Positions 63,187 through 64,000 of a stretch of DNA of 64,000 bases are shown here, in pieces. This stretch comes from Chrysomallon squamiferum. Its lineage: Eukaryota > Mollusca > Gastropoda > Neomphalida > Peltospiridae. The stretch covers positions 1,874,616-1,938,615 of the forward strand of contig CM022679.1 in the NCBI GenBank assembly GCA_012295275.1, in the 5' to 3' direction. Made by a program: the position numbers and the translations under genes. Under the pieces are notes generated by a model. The model did not search any database. It was not told the DNA's origin and saw nothing but the letters and a program-made list of their open reading frames with translations. Position 1 is the stretch's first letter. Every line of letters starts with the position of its first letter.

Positions 63187-64000
63187 ACATCTCTATCGAA
63201 TGCTTAATTGTAACAGTTGAATTCTCTTGTCTGTCCTTAATTATAGCAAAAATGTTTGAATTTTCATAAACTGAAGTTCAAGTTTTTTCATCCTTAGACA
63301 GAAAAACAATGATTTATCCTTAAAAGTTAAAATATTAATTCCATTGTTTTATTGTTAATATACGGTTCATAACCAAAAGGCTGCTGTTGCAGACTGTCAA
63401 GTTACCTGAAGGCGAAGTATAATAAGCAAGTAGGTTGTTTCTCTTTTCTCTGTGACTTTGAACAGAAATCTGTACAAAGATTCCTGAAACACTAAAGTAT
63501 TTGTAATTATCATCATCATTATTATTAATTTATTATATTTTATTTATTCATTTTCCATTCATTCTTTTATTTTAAGTAATGAAAATTATGGATTTTTGTT
63601 TTCTTTTTTCTTCTTCTTTTCCTTCTTCTTCTTATTATTATTATCATCATCACATACAAGATTATTCCAGTGATTTTTATTCAAAATATTATTTTTGTCA
63701 TCAATAATGTATTTATTTATCTTTAAACTTAGTGCTGGTTATGGTTCCTCGCCACAAAAATATTAAACTGTATACAATTTTATATATATAACTGATCTGT
63801 TGTTCAGTATTATACACTATTTTCATTGCTTTAATTATATATGTAGCTGTTTTAAAGAATCAGAAGTTTTAATTGAAAGAAAACCATTAATTGTAATTAT
63901 GAAATATGGTAAATATTTTTGTAATTGACTGAACTTGGTTCAGAATCTAGAATTTACCCTAGGAAAAGTAAGTAAAAATAAAAATAATATTAAATCAGGA
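63187..64000 (+). other. GPCR 3' UTR and downstream flank
   Basis: No coding motif. AT-rich with ATT and CTT repeats. An AATAAA-type word near 63977 is a possible polyadenylation signal, but the true end cannot be set from sequence alone. Confidence 0.4.

Overview
The window is AT-rich, intron-rich animal DNA full of microsatellites. It is most likely molluscan. The evidence is a muscle myosin heavy chain whose head closely resembles bivalve and cephalopod myosins and is diversified by mutually exclusive exons at surface loops 1 and 2, as known for scallop. I cannot fix the class or species. No RNA gene, CRISPR array or bacterial-type operon was seen.

Layout. (1) 95-16298, minus strand: the 5' part of a muscle myosin heavy chain gene, from the start codon through the P-loop, switch I, switch II and the actin-binding loop 2; the rest lies beyond the left edge. 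Three alternative loop-1 exons (10084-9974, 9494-9402, 7293-7198) and two alternative loop-2 exons (1007-937, 156-95) all keep the reading frame, so six motor isoforms are possible. (2) About 16.4-32.3 kb: no coding gene recognised. It holds simple repeats, a pogo/Tigger-like transposon end, a hairpin-forming repeat cluster and a few GC-richer islands that may belong to the myosin promoter. (3) 32322-34189, minus strand: a small three-exon gene resembling APC/C subunit 16. (4) 35615-63186, plus strand: a 34-exon adhesion GPCR of about 3,850 residues. It has a signal peptide, a Cys-rich N-terminal region, about 66 EGF-like domains (about 64 of them in one 7.8-kb exon), an SEA domain, two Ig-like domains, HRM, GAIN with an intact GPS, seven membrane segments and a short tail. 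I rebuilt every junction by hand, and the codon phases agree at all 33 introns.

The most interesting items are the giant EGF array and what has happened to it. Twelve complete copies of a 480-bp, four-EGF unit lie in tandem, partly organised as 960-bp dimers, and three +1 indels in T-runs cancel to keep frame. A second theme runs through both large genes: short tandem duplications that straddle splice junctions, copying an exon edge together with its donor or acceptor, at seven or more introns. The three genes have no evident functional link. ANAPC16-like and the GPCR are head to head, with starts about 1.4 kb apart.
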